This document shows, piece by piece, positions 8,624 to 17,930 of a DNA stretch of 21,506 nucleotides; the first letter of the stretch is position 1; the number at the start of each line of letters is the position of its first letter. Under the pieces are notes generated by a model. The model saw nothing but the letters and a program-made list of their open reading frames with translations, did no database searches and was not told where the DNA came from. This DNA comes from Jaapia argillacea MUCL 33604 (Eukaryota; Basidiomycota; Agaricomycetes; Jaapiales; Jaapiaceae): positions 50,092 through 71,597 of the forward strand of contig KL197788.1 of the NCBI GenBank assembly GCA_000697665.1, read 5' to 3'. Made by a program: the position numbers and the translations under genes.

Positions 8624-10288
8624 TCATGATACAACGTCCGCCCCCTCCACATACTCAATGGTGGCAGCAAGAGATTGTAGGGACTTCAGCTGCATCTCCA
8701 GCAACCTACCCTGAGTCTCTGCGTCATTCAGAGTTGCTTGGAGATTGTGATAAGCCTGGAATGAATGCCCAGACTCAAAGACATTCCTCACATCGTTGAG
8801 CAGCTGTGTCCCAATGTGGTGAGACCAGAACACCCCGCGATTGCTAATATCGACCACCCAGCGAGATGGCTGCTGGAAATCAGATTGGTATAAAGTTATT
8901 CTGGGATACACTCACTGGCTGATTGTAATATGACGAAGGGTAAGGTCGCTGATGAGGAGGTGGAAACACTCCCCAGCTTGTCGGATAACGGGGCAGGTCA
9001 TCTGAGGGTCCAGCCTCAGCATTCTCAGCAGATGTGGTGCGAGTGGGTGGCGTGGATTTGGTGAGGTCAATCACATCAACTCCAGGTATCTTGTTTGGAG
9101 TTCTTTCTATCTTGATGCGTTCGCGGAGCTTGGGGGTTGGTGAAGTCAAGTCAATTGCCTCATCCCCTGCATCAACTGGGATAGGCGATGCCTCTGTTCT
9201 TGATGGCTCATCGACGCGCTGGACAGTTTGGATGGAAAGATTGGGGTGTTTGACTATGGTCAGCATTTTGACCTCGATGTCCGAGTTGTCTCTCTTCGAT
9301 GGAATTTGAACCCTCCGCGGCTTGGGTCTACACCACAGTGATGAGGACTTTGGTACGCCAGGAATCTCTATTGCCGGCATCAATGCAACGGGATGCAGCA
9401 TCTCAGAGACAGTCGCGACGCTCAGGGATTGAGGAGGATCTTGAGATTCTGGTCAGAAAGAAAATAATTGTTGGGGGTTAGAAGGAGGAGGTGGCGACAA
9501 GTTGAAAGGGCTGCAGTGCCTAGGCTGCGATTGTGTTGGAGGCAGTGGAGAAAGATCGAAGGGGTCGAGGATGGGAGGATTTGTGGTGTCAGCATCGATG
9601 ACCATAGAAGGCTCTTCGATGTTGGAGCCACTGTCAGCGGCAAGTTGTCGAAATGTTACGGGAGGTGGTGTCAACTCTGCAGTGTCCATGAGATGAGAGT
9701 CGACACCAGTTGATTCAACCAGTTCTTCGTGAGAAGGTGGAGAAGGGGTCAAGTCCATAGGATCGACCTGTTGAGTAGGGGGAGTCATAGGACAACCTAC
9801 AGTCGAATCTTGGACTGGTGATGGTATCCCAAACTTTGAGACGATGGATGGGCTCCTGGCATCGGTTTGCGGGACGATGCACAGTACTTCGAACTCAGGG
9901 TTGAAGTCATCGTTCTTGCCAACGGCTAATGAATCCACCTGACTAGGACTCGGCGACAGGGGACTATGATCTGATGTGCCAACAGTTGAAGAAGCGAACC
10001 AGCCTTCCAAGGAGAATTAACGCACCAAAATTCAACTCGCCTCTATCTATGATACTCAGTGATGGGCTGGCAATTCCTCCATTGACTGGAATATCCCCTC
10101 TCAAACAGCATGGATAATGTTGTACCGGCAGACCAATTCAACCCTTTTATAGGGTTGAAAACAGATGCTGGTGTAGCTTCTGGTGATGCAATGAATCTCA
10201 GCAATGCTGTCAACTTTGGAATTACATGATTCATACCGCGCTCATTGTGCAGAATCTCGGAGTCCTCAGGCAAAAAGCGAGCGTCCAT
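8624..10288 (-). CDS. gene D: disordered D-L-(T/S)-P repeat protein with SUMO-interacting motifs and an in-frame TGA
   Basis: Minus strand, divergent from gene E. The 3' part is firm: exon 8916 upward, a 43-nt GTGAGT-CAG intron (8915-8873) and a last exon 8872-8624 ending in a helical stretch (LEMQLKSLQSLAATIEY). The body (about 10010-8916) is acidic and Pro/Ser-rich, with a short motif repeated: PMDLTPSPPS, AELTPPP, PFDLSPLPP, PFNLSPPPP, then EAIDLTSPTP and DVIDLTKSTPP. The last two match the classic SUMO-interacting core (V/I-D-L-T), and every copy has S/T-P sites for proline-directed kinases. TGA at 9455-9453 splits the frame after LFSF, but the frame stays open for 179 codons plus 82 in the last exon; CGA would be the one-step ancestor. 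The 5' end is uncertain. MDARFLPED starts at 10288 and its frame runs to about 10050, but joining it to the body needs an atypical ~112-nt intron (GTATCA donor to CCTAG), or another lesion. Confidence 0.5.
10140..10156 (-). promoter_or_regulatory. TATAAAA inside a 5-bp inverted repeat
   Basis: On the minus strand TATAAAA (10151-10145) is flanked by AACCC and GGGTT. It lies within the proposed 5' exon of gene D, so it may be only a coding coincidence (NPIKG). If it is a real promoter, transcription would start downstream and the first coding exon of D given here would be wrong. Confidence 0.25.
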
Positions 10289-10499
10289 AGAGGTGTTGAA
10301 AAGCACAATTGAATGGCAAAGATAGCAGAGGCAGAAGTATGCAGACCGTGCGGCAAATGATGAAGTTCAAACTCTCACGGCAATTGTGCGTTTGCCTCGC
10401 GTCCCCATTGCCGGCCGTTCCCAGGAATATCTTGCACTGCGATCTTTGCTACTGCAGTCAACCAACTCAACCCAACCACCACTCTACTCGTCGCATACT
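10289..10499. promoter_or_regulatory. divergent promoter region between genes D and E
   Basis: About 210 bp separates the proposed start codons of D (minus) and E (plus). The E side is C/A-rich (CAACTCAACCCAACCACC) right before its ATG, typical of fungal leaders. No clear TATA box is seen on the E side. Sharing so small a space suggests co-regulation of D and E. Confidence 0.4.
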
Positions 10500-12814
10500 A
10501 TGGCCTCTGTCGAACGCATCAACACTGCTAAGGCTGCACTCAAGCCATTCTCTTATGTACTCTACATGTTCTCTCACCGTGTCAACCTCTGGCACTCCTG
10601 CATTGCCAACGCTACTCCACACAACCTCGAGGCTTGGATTCCTTTCATTGAACAGGAATTCAACGAGTTCAAAACTGCTCTGTCAGCTGCCCAGAACGTT
10701 GTGAATACCTATCCAGATGTTTACCGTCCCCTCAGGCTGACGCGGCTCGTCGCTGACCTGCAATGCATCAAATGGGAAGCAGTGGCGCAGAGGAGGAGGC
10801 TCTCAGCTGCAGACCTGATTGAGCTATCTCGAGATCATTACAAGGCCAGCACCAATTTCTGGAAGGATGAATTGCCAGAATGGGTGCATGATCGCCCCAT
10901 GGCCGCTAAGTTTTGGCTTGTGGAGAATCCTTCTGGTATGTTCCATCTTTATTTCTCAATTTTGTCGCTGACAGATTCCAGCTCCATCTGTCGATCCTCA
11001 GATGATCTCCGGTGATGTGACCCCTGTCTCTACTCCCTCCGGCCACCTTATCCCACCTCCACCTCAACTCTCTCCAGGTCGCATCCCTGCTGTGGCAAAA
11101 GGCAAGGCCAAAGCCGATGCTCAGGACGTTCAAATGGAAGATGCCGATAAGACCGCGGAGAGGGAAAGTGAGGAAGAGGCTGCAATTGGACAGGAAGGCG
11201 AGTTAGAGGATGAGGAGATGGATCTGGGCAACGATGGTGAGGACGTCCCAATGAAGTCTGTGGAGGGCAGAGAGCACGCGGCTGGTTCATCAAGGCAGAA
11301 GAAGCATCCCGCGCCAGATTCGCCTCCTAAGGTCACTCCCAAGAGAGTGAAGTCGAAGGATGTGGTGAAGGAGCCTGTTGACATCCTGGATTCATCGATT
11401 TTGGGTTATCCAGATGACCTCACGAAGTCGATGCAGATGATGAGTCTGATATGGTTTTCATGAGACTGATTCTCATATCCCTTAGATGTTTGCTACGCCT
11501 TGTGCCAATTGCGTTCATGCAAACGCCATATGCGCAAACTATAAGACAGGCAGCAACTGCCTCTGGTGCACCATGAAGCACTACATCTGCGAACACAAGA
11601 AGAATCCCTGCGTGGTCATACCCAACCCCCACTTCAATCCCAACACTCAACCCATCCAAGTCATTCGCCCCCCCACCAAGAGCAAGTCAAAGGCCAAGGT
11701 GACCCCAAAGGACGCGGAGCCCATGGGGCTACCAGGTGCCATCTATGGGCCAGGAACCACCACGTTCAGCGGTCTCCTACCCGATGCCCCTCATATCCCC
11801 CACAAGAGGGCTATTGCTGCTGTCGTGGAACCTCAAACCGAGCTGCAACCTGTGGCACCAGTTCGCCCTAAGCCCAGACGAGGTACTGCGAAGGGTAACA
11901 AGCCGGATGTTGATCCTCCCATGGATCTCGCAAACAAATCACAACCTGCCGTGTCCATTCCTCCCAAGACCAAACGAGGTGCTCCTAAGGCCACTTTGCC
12001 AGATGTCAATCCTCCGGCTGTCGCGCAACCACCCAAGAGACCCAGTTGGTCCAAAAAGTCTGCCAAGTTGAAGGAGGTTATCGCTGACAGTGAGGAGGAC
12101 ATCGCTGAGCCTGAGCAGCTGAAGGCACCCCTACAAGAAGGAGGGAAGAGGTTGCAGCTCATTGTTCATCTCCCACCAAAGCCGAAGCCCATCGCCGGCG
12201 GTAGCAGGATCATGACCATAGGTAAATTTGCTGCTACTTTAGCTTGGCAGAGCTCATATACTCAATTTCGACTTTGAACACATGGATCCGAAGGTAAAGA
12301 TTCAAGGTGAGGGTTTTGAACTTCCTTTGAATCTTTAAAGGTTAACCTTTTTGCTTTTGTAGTGTCATCCGCTGTGTTGGACGTTCCAATGTCTTACCCC
12401 ATTGTTCCCAAGTTTCAAGATCGTGTTGCAAATGCAGTTGGAATTCTACTGGTGAGTGTCGCATCCCTTTGTTGTCATCTTCTGCTCACAAATCTCATCC
12501 CATTCCAGCGAACGCAAGATGAGCTTGATGTGATGATCCAAAGAGCCGTTGACAAGGCCGCGGAGAAGATCGTCAAGCAGGAGTTGCAGCCCCTCCACGA
12601 TGAAGTCGCCACCCTCAAGGCCAAGTCCAGGAAGCTGGAAAAGCTTTGCGAAGAGCTTTCAACTGAGGTTGACTCAACTAGGAAGGGTCTGTCGGATCTC
12701 CGCTCCGTCGCGATTACCAGTGATGACATTGTGAGGCTTGAGAAGGCTCATGACGCTGAGATGTGTGAACTGAAGAAGCGTGTAGGGTTTTATGTGTCAT
12801 TGCCGCAATCTTGA
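10500..12814 (+). CDS. gene E: Zn2Cys6-type cluster protein with acidic region and C-terminal coiled coil
   Basis: Start ATG at 10500 (MASVERINTAKAAL). Exon 1 is 10500-10935, intron 46 nt, exon 2 from 10982, then an exon 11486-12221, exon 12363-12451, a 57-nt intron, and the last exon 12509-12814. Exon 1 (145 residues) is helical and Trp-rich, family unknown. Exon 2 is basic then strongly acidic (ESEEEAAIGQEGELEDEEMD). The 11486 exon opens with six cysteines spaced CX2CX6CX8CX2CX6C, the spacing of fungal Zn2Cys6 DNA-binding clusters, but in mid-protein. A Lys/Pro-rich linker follows, and the last ~100 residues form a long charged coiled coil (LQPLHDEVATLKAKSRKLEK). The exon 2-3 link is open. 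A GTGAAG donor at 11365 with a strong CTGAT...TAG acceptor (121-nt intron) keeps frame. Otherwise a 1-nt lesion near 11425 would restore an acidic VDADDESDM segment. The 12222-12362 intron (141 nt) may hide a microexon. About 649 residues in the first model. Confidence 0.55.
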
Positions 12815-13471
12815 GGCTGTGTTCATTTTTGTGGTGTCCAATTCCTTCTTGTAGTTATCCTGCTTCCCCGCTGTGCTCCGCATTCTTTGTTCTGGATTGT
12901 TTTAATTGTCCCTGTCATTGTATCTACTCACTGGTAAAATTCTCAAAGATTTTTTGTCGGTTGTTAGGTTCAGTACTACTCCCTCTGGCGGTCTTGCAAA
13001 TGTCTCGCAATGTCAACCAATATTTCAGGAGGTTATCACTGTTTTATTCTATCATTGCCGGCATCCAATCATTGTTCACGAGTGTGCAGTCGCATTTGAA
13101 CATTCAGGACTAGTAACATCCATGACATTGTTCACCGCACATTTTGCACTGCCATTGCCTGCAGAATTATGACCCAGCAGATTGGGCTAAGACACTTTCC
13201 AATAGCATCATCACTGGCTACAAGTCTCGCAATCATGCCAGTGTAACATGCGGTCGTCCGCATATAATTTCCTGTCAATATCCCAGTTTGCCGGGCTACT
13301 GCTGGTCCCTGCAAGCATTACCATGGAATGCCTGACAACCGCGAACCACGAGTCATTGCTCAAAATGCGAAGGATTGCTATGACAATCCTATTGGGTCTC
13401 ATAGCATTAGCAGGTCCCCAGCACCCGCCCAAAAAGACGATAATCTGCTACAGGCACTGTGAAATATATAG
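12815..13471. other. spacer right of the gene cluster
   Basis: About 650 bp with no supported gene. Open frames of 60-100 codons exist on both strands, but none has introns, a promoter or convincing composition. The sequence includes the presumed 3' region of gene E and passes into the repeat array at 13472. Confidence 0.4.
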
Positions 13472-13679
13472 GTCGGCTGAGCCATTACTAATGAAGTGTC
13501 GGCATTGTTGGCTGAGCCATTACTACTGGTTCAGCAGCCTAATGGTCTAAGTCGGCTGACACACTACTAATGGCATGTCCGCTGGGCCATTAACAATGGG
13601 CCGCAGACACATGTCGGCTGAGTCCACTGGCACATTAACAATGGTCAATATGCATGGTCCGCTGGCCATTACTACTGAA
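13472..13679. repeat. degenerate tandem array with core GTCGGCTGAGCCATTACTAA
   Basis: About six units begin near 13472, 13498, 13551, 13577, 13613 and 13658. Each starts GTCGGCTG or GTCCGCTG (the second has an insertion after GTCGGC) and ends CATTACTAATG, CATTAACAATGG or a variant. Unit lengths vary (about 22-53 bp), so this is an old, eroded array and not a clean minisatellite. Confidence 0.7.
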
Positions 13680-13691
13680 AAAAATAGCTGA

Positions 13692-14929
13692 ATGGGTTGT
13701 TCCATATCCGATCAGGCTTGCCAAGGCAACAACCGCAGATCTCTATTAGCCACCTCGGGGTTGGACATTGTCGTTTCCAATCCGCTACTGACCTTGCAGA
13801 GTTCAGAGGCTTCTACATCCCCAAGTGATGTGTTCCTTCAGGTTTACGGAGCCTCAACACTCAACGCCTCCAGTCTACCTTCATCTCACACTATGGGTGG
13901 CTGCTCCTTGTTGTCGGCTCAGAACCTCTCACCTGAAATAGCTGCATCCAAGCCTACTGGCAAGGAGAATTCAACGGTAGGCCTCAGGCTCAGTGAACCT
14001 TCACCATGAGCTGCACCTTGGAATTCTATGTCCCCCAGCTCGAGGATTCACCCTATCAACAAGGCGGAAATCCCAGATCCACAAAAGGTGTGAGATCCTC
14101 AGGATCGAGGTGGTCGACAAGTGATGTTGGTCCATAGAGCTGAGCATGCTCAATCCAAGCTATGGTGCAGTCGAATTTGGAAGCCCTGGGTCCAGCGAGG
14201 GTTGTTGTCCTTCCCCTTACCTAGGTGGTTCGGTGATACTGCTAATTGCACTCACAAAGTGAGGAGTCTCGGGCTAGGTTGAATGGTGAACATTTGGGTG
14301 GTCGTGAGGTTCCTCTGCTTCAAACAGCCTGACTCCCTTGGTATTTGTCCACTGCCGCATCCTTGACAAATCCATCATCCCGTCAGTCTGAACTCGGGCC
14401 CACTGTCACAGCCTCTATGTTGCCTTTGGGTACCTCTAACTTTATTGCTGATGATCTCTTGGGGTCTTCATTGCTGAACCTTCAATCACCTGTGAAATGG
14501 ATTGCCGATGCGGAAGCTTCCCCAGGACCTACTGGCCTGGTCAAACCCCTCACAACGGTGGCTAACACGACTGTACGGGATTGTGATTCTGATGTGAACC
14601 TGGTCTTTAGCCCTACACCACCCTCACTCACTACCTCCTCCTCAAGCCATCCACTCTGCGAGGAGACAAATGTCCATGTTCTGTCCCTGTTGATTGGCGT
14701 TACTAAGATAGTGGATCTGCGACCTGCTCTGCTAATAATGCTCTCTCCAAGTTCTCGAGCCCCTGGCCTCTCCTCACCTTCAATGTCACTGATTACCGAT
14801 TCTCCTGTACTACCTGGTCAACTCACTAGTGCTGGCTCAGTCAGCGCCTCTCATTATGGAGGATCGAGCCTGGGGGGCAAACCATCCATTTCAGTTTGCT
14901 CAGCCTCTATAGCCTTTTCGGACCTGTGA
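13692..14929 (+). CDS. doubtful Ser/Thr/Pro-rich ORFs, possible spliced gene or degenerate element ORF
   Basis: Two long open frames, 13692-14009 (105 codons, MGCSISDQAC start) and 14345-14929 (194 codons, no ATG near its start), have similar Ser/Thr/Pro/Leu-rich composition. They may be exons of one gene. A GTAGGC donor near 13977 and a CCCCCAG acceptor near 14038 would lead into LEDSPYQQGG, but the rest of the interval cannot be spliced convincingly. There is no recognisable domain. The start lies directly beside the eroded repeat array, so a transposon-derived ORF is equally possible. MGCSIS fits an N-myristoylation consensus if that ATG is used. Confidence 0.2.
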
Positions 14930-15599
14930 GGAAATGATACTAAGGCCTGACAAGTTCTGGGAATGCCGGAGGCAGAACCGCAGAATCAATTTCTAAGTGT
15001 ACGTCCACTTATATCTCATCCAGACACGACTACGCGAGATACAATTCGTCAAACCTCTGAAACGGGCTGTTTCCAAAATTCTTCTTGCCCTCTTCAGCTC
15101 AAAATTGATCAACCTATCAAGTCTTGGCTCGCAGGGCTTGCACTACTTCCCCAGAGAAGTCTGCCAGCTGTTCCAGTATTGAGGGATCCAAATAAACACA
15201 TTTCTGGACATTTCGACCTTCAAGAATGGGGGGGGAGGGTTAATCGAGTTTTCGTTTCCTATCTGCTTTTAACTAGTTGTCCAGTTCTTCTATGGAGTTT
15301 TACGATTCCCGAGGTACGAGGAAAGAATCGTTATTCCCTGGTTCAGAGCCACGACACCTTACTGTGTCAAAAGTTCTCACGGACTTTGTCTCACGGTTTC
15401 AATTACATTGAGTGTGCGACCGTTCTTTAATATTGCTGACGTCAGGGTGTCCGTTCCCACACTCAGTTGCGATCACTGATTTTCGCCGCGCGTCGTCTCA
15501 CTTTTGATTTCCCGTGCACATCACACTGGTAACACTTCGAGTGACCGTTCATTTTGCGATATACTTCGCTCTCGCTCCCCATTCTCAACTGTAACTTGC
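14930..15599. promoter_or_regulatory. gene F upstream region with a palindromic CRE-type site
   Basis: No gene is firmly supported. An ORF of 155 codons (14963-15430) has no recognisable feature. The perfect palindrome TGACGTCA at 15437-15444 is the ATF/CREB-type bZIP site and lies about 160 bp before the gene F start codon. No TATA box is visible between it and the ATG. Confidence 0.4.
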
Positions 15600-16261
15600 A
15601 TGAACATGGATCATCCTCCTAATCCAGTTGGATTGGCTGTGGATTTTGAAGATATGTTTGATGGTAGTGTTGTTTCACCCACCTATCGTCAACTTACAGA
15701 ATATCAGATCCTTGTATGTGTTCTTTGTATCTGCCTTACAGATCATACAATTCATTGTCTACATAGATTTCTTGGAATGCATCTCCAGATGATGAGGAGA
15801 ATGAAAATGGGATTTTAGATGTGCCTTTAGATAATCTCCAACCAACAGATCTTCTACTCGCCTTACATTTCTCCTCCACCATCTTGGATTTCGACAGTGG
15901 TGTCCCACTTCCTGACAATATTGATGGGGCTGTATATGTTTATGGGGTTCACCCCACTGATGCGGTATTTCTTTTTGAACAAAAATGCTGTTGTGCTTGT
16001 TATTGACTGTTATTCTAGGCTGGAGATCATAGTAATCCTCGTTGTCATTGCAAAGGCATTGCTTTCACTGGAAGGTGTCGCAATGGTGGTCGAGAAAAGT
16101 ATTGGGATGCATATGTTCCTATCTATGAGAACAAGGAGGAACTGGATGAAAATTATGTGGCTTTGAGGATTCATCATGAGTTTGATGTTCCTCACGAGAT
16201 GCGTGTCGCGACAGTGATTACATTGGTTGTTTTAACTAGTCTTCAGGACTCTGTCTTCTAA
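15600..16261 (+). CDS. gene F: three-exon orphan protein, 184 residues
   Basis: Family not recognised. Exons 15600-15713, 15767-15964 and 16019-16261 are all phase 0 (38, 66 and 81 codons with stop). They are separated by introns of 53 and 54 nt with GTATGT and GTATTT donors and TAG acceptors. The frame is uninterrupted after splicing, unlike the cluster genes to the left. The protein is acidic at the N-terminus (SPDDEENENGILDVPLD). It has a hydrophobic segment LLLALHFSSTILDFD, then a small Cys/His patch (NPRCHCKGIAFTGRCR), a Trp/Tyr-rich WDAYVPIYEN, and a hydrophobic C-terminus. The CHC...C spacing could bind a metal, but no known finger is matched. It stands alone in repeat-rich DNA, so it could be an element-borne ORF or a lineage-specific gene. 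Its AT-rich codon use differs from the GC-richer cluster genes. Confidence 0.5.
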
Positions 16262-16869
16262 TTTGGTATCAGGCACTCCAGTAAATGTTGTACAATTAGT
16301 TGCCTTCCTCAGTTTTTGTATAGTGTCTGCATTTATGAAAGTTGAATGCTGCCCTGGGAGAAATCTATGTGGTGTGGTGTTGGATGTCATGAGCTTGTTT
16401 ATAGTGTGATATTGCAATTGAGGAGTAGTATAATCTTTGGATTCTTCCTTACTTTATAGATATTACAATGGGTATGGAACAGGGGTTTCAAGTAGATAGA
16501 CTAGATATAAGATGTAGTGGATACTACAATAGGCAATAGAAAAATTACCTGAGCTAACGGATAATATATTCCAAGCAAGTGGAGTGAGTGTAGGAATAAA
16601 TCTTTGATTTTCAGAGGTTTCAGTGAAATTTCCAGTTGGGAGAACTGACTGGACAGAATTGACTTCACATACTTACTCAAATCTTTACAATGACAGGCGA
16701 AAGATACTGCAATGGCTGGGAGATATCTGATACATATGCCAGTGCTGTATGCACAGTCTAATACATAGGACTACTAGGATTCCAAACTAATACTGTACGT
16801 AGTTAGTCAGGAATCATTTTAGTTGGTTGATCAAGGTGTGTAGGTTACTCATGGACCAAGTAAGCAGCT
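16262..16869. other. AT-rich gene-free DNA
   Basis: No open frame of note and no clear repeat unit. The base composition is visibly more AT-rich than the gene cluster. The first part is likely the 3' region of gene F. Confidence 0.5.
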
Positions 16870-17330
16870 AAAGTACGAGTAGAACATTTTACAAGAGTCC
16901 TAGAATATCATGGAATTAAGGAGAGCAAGTCCAGGCATACTGCGTATCCCCAAGTGGCTCAGAGAGTGTGAGGCAGCGCCTCACGAAGCTTCAGCCACAG
17001 TTCCCGTATTGAGCAAGCATTGCATGCTGCGACTTCTGTTTAAGGAAGGTGAGGGGCTGAACCTTTCTTATACAGAAACAAGTGGTTGAGACGTTCTTCT
17101 GGTCATTTGAGGCGTGCTCGGACTTGAATAGGTAGTGCTACACGACTCCTCACAACTTCCGGTAACTTGCGTCATTTTAGTATACTCCTAATATACTTGG
17201 ATCTGGTTTTGTAAGTTATGTGACATTCTGCGAAGCATGCTGGAGCGAAGTAAGTATTATTACAACTACTTTAAGTCAGACATTGGATACTTTGGATAAT
17301 TCTATACTTAAGGAACAGTAGTGCAGTCAG
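16870..17330. repeat. diverged direct repeat, copy 1 of 2
   Basis: Shares an ordered series of words with 17470-17930: ACA(T/C)T...TACAAGAG(T/C)CC, TTAGCCACAGTT versus TCAGCCACAGTT, GGTTGAGACG versus GGCTGAGGCT, TAGTGCTACA(C/T)GACTC (17133 and 17735), CTGGTAACTT versus CCGGTAACTT, and TACAACTACT (17261 and 17859). Offsets of 598-602 show collinear duplication with small indels. No coding frame is kept. Confidence 0.75.
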
Positions 17331-17469
17331 ACATAGTAGGTAATAATTTACTCTAATACATGACAATATTGTCCTCATATAAATCCGTGAGGAGTCTGAC
17401 TGTGAAAGTCGCTATGAATCATAGAAACTCTACATAAACACTGGAAAATGTGGTATAGGGTTTGGACAA
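17331..17469. other. spacer between the two ~600-bp-period repeats
   Basis: A gap of about 140 bp, without a gene, between the matching parts of the two copies. It may be the remainder of a 600-bp unit whose second copy is truncated. Confidence 0.35.
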
Positions 17470-17930
17470 ACTGCTTAATTACAAGCATGAACACTCTACA
17501 AGAGCCCTGGAATTTTATGGCTGAAAGGTAAATGTATTTGGGCCGCAGTGGATTATTCGATGGCTCAAGCGCAGTTATACACTGTTTTGCTTTGCTTTAG
17601 CCACAGTTGCCTCATTTAGCAAACATCACATGGTTTGATTTATAGTTAAGAAAGATCAGTTGCTGAGGCCTTATATGGAAACAGTTGGCTGAGGCTTCTC
17701 TTGGTTATGCGAGGTGAACTCTGATTTGAATAGATAGTGCTACATGACTCAATCGTGACATCTGGTAACTTTCATTGTCTTAGTATGTTCTTAGATTATT
17801 TGGATTTATGAATTGCTTGGTTGATCCGTGGGGCATACTAGACTGAGGTATGTGTTCTTACAACTACTCAAAGTTAGACTTTGAGTACTTGAGATGCTTC
17901 TATCCCTAAGGGTTGGTAGCTCAATCATTT
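17470..17930. repeat. diverged direct repeat, copy 2 of 2
   Basis: Collinear with 16870-17330 at an offset of about 600 bp. The matching ends near 17925, just before an open frame at 17913-18173. Confidence 0.75.

Noticed and set aside
2483-9455. Genetic-code reassignment of UGA or UAG to a sense codon
   Set aside because: Gene F, gene E and gene B end normally at TAA or TGA, two different stop codons would need reassignment, and no basidiomycete nuclear code of that kind is known.
9453-9505. Intron in gene D ending at TTCTTTCTGACCAG that would remove the TGA
   Set aside because: The 3' end looks convincing, but the only nearby donor is GTCGCC and the join puts the rest in a frame with an early stop.
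1579-12814. KDZ, hAT or Plavaka transposase within the cluster
   Set aside because: TET/JBP-like genes are known near such elements in basidiomycetes, but no transposase core, RNase H-like motif set or terminal inverted repeats are visible here.
16870-17930. Pair of long terminal repeats flanking a retrotransposon
   Set aside because: Only about 140 bp lie between the matching parts, there are no TG...CA ends, and no gag or pol frame is present.
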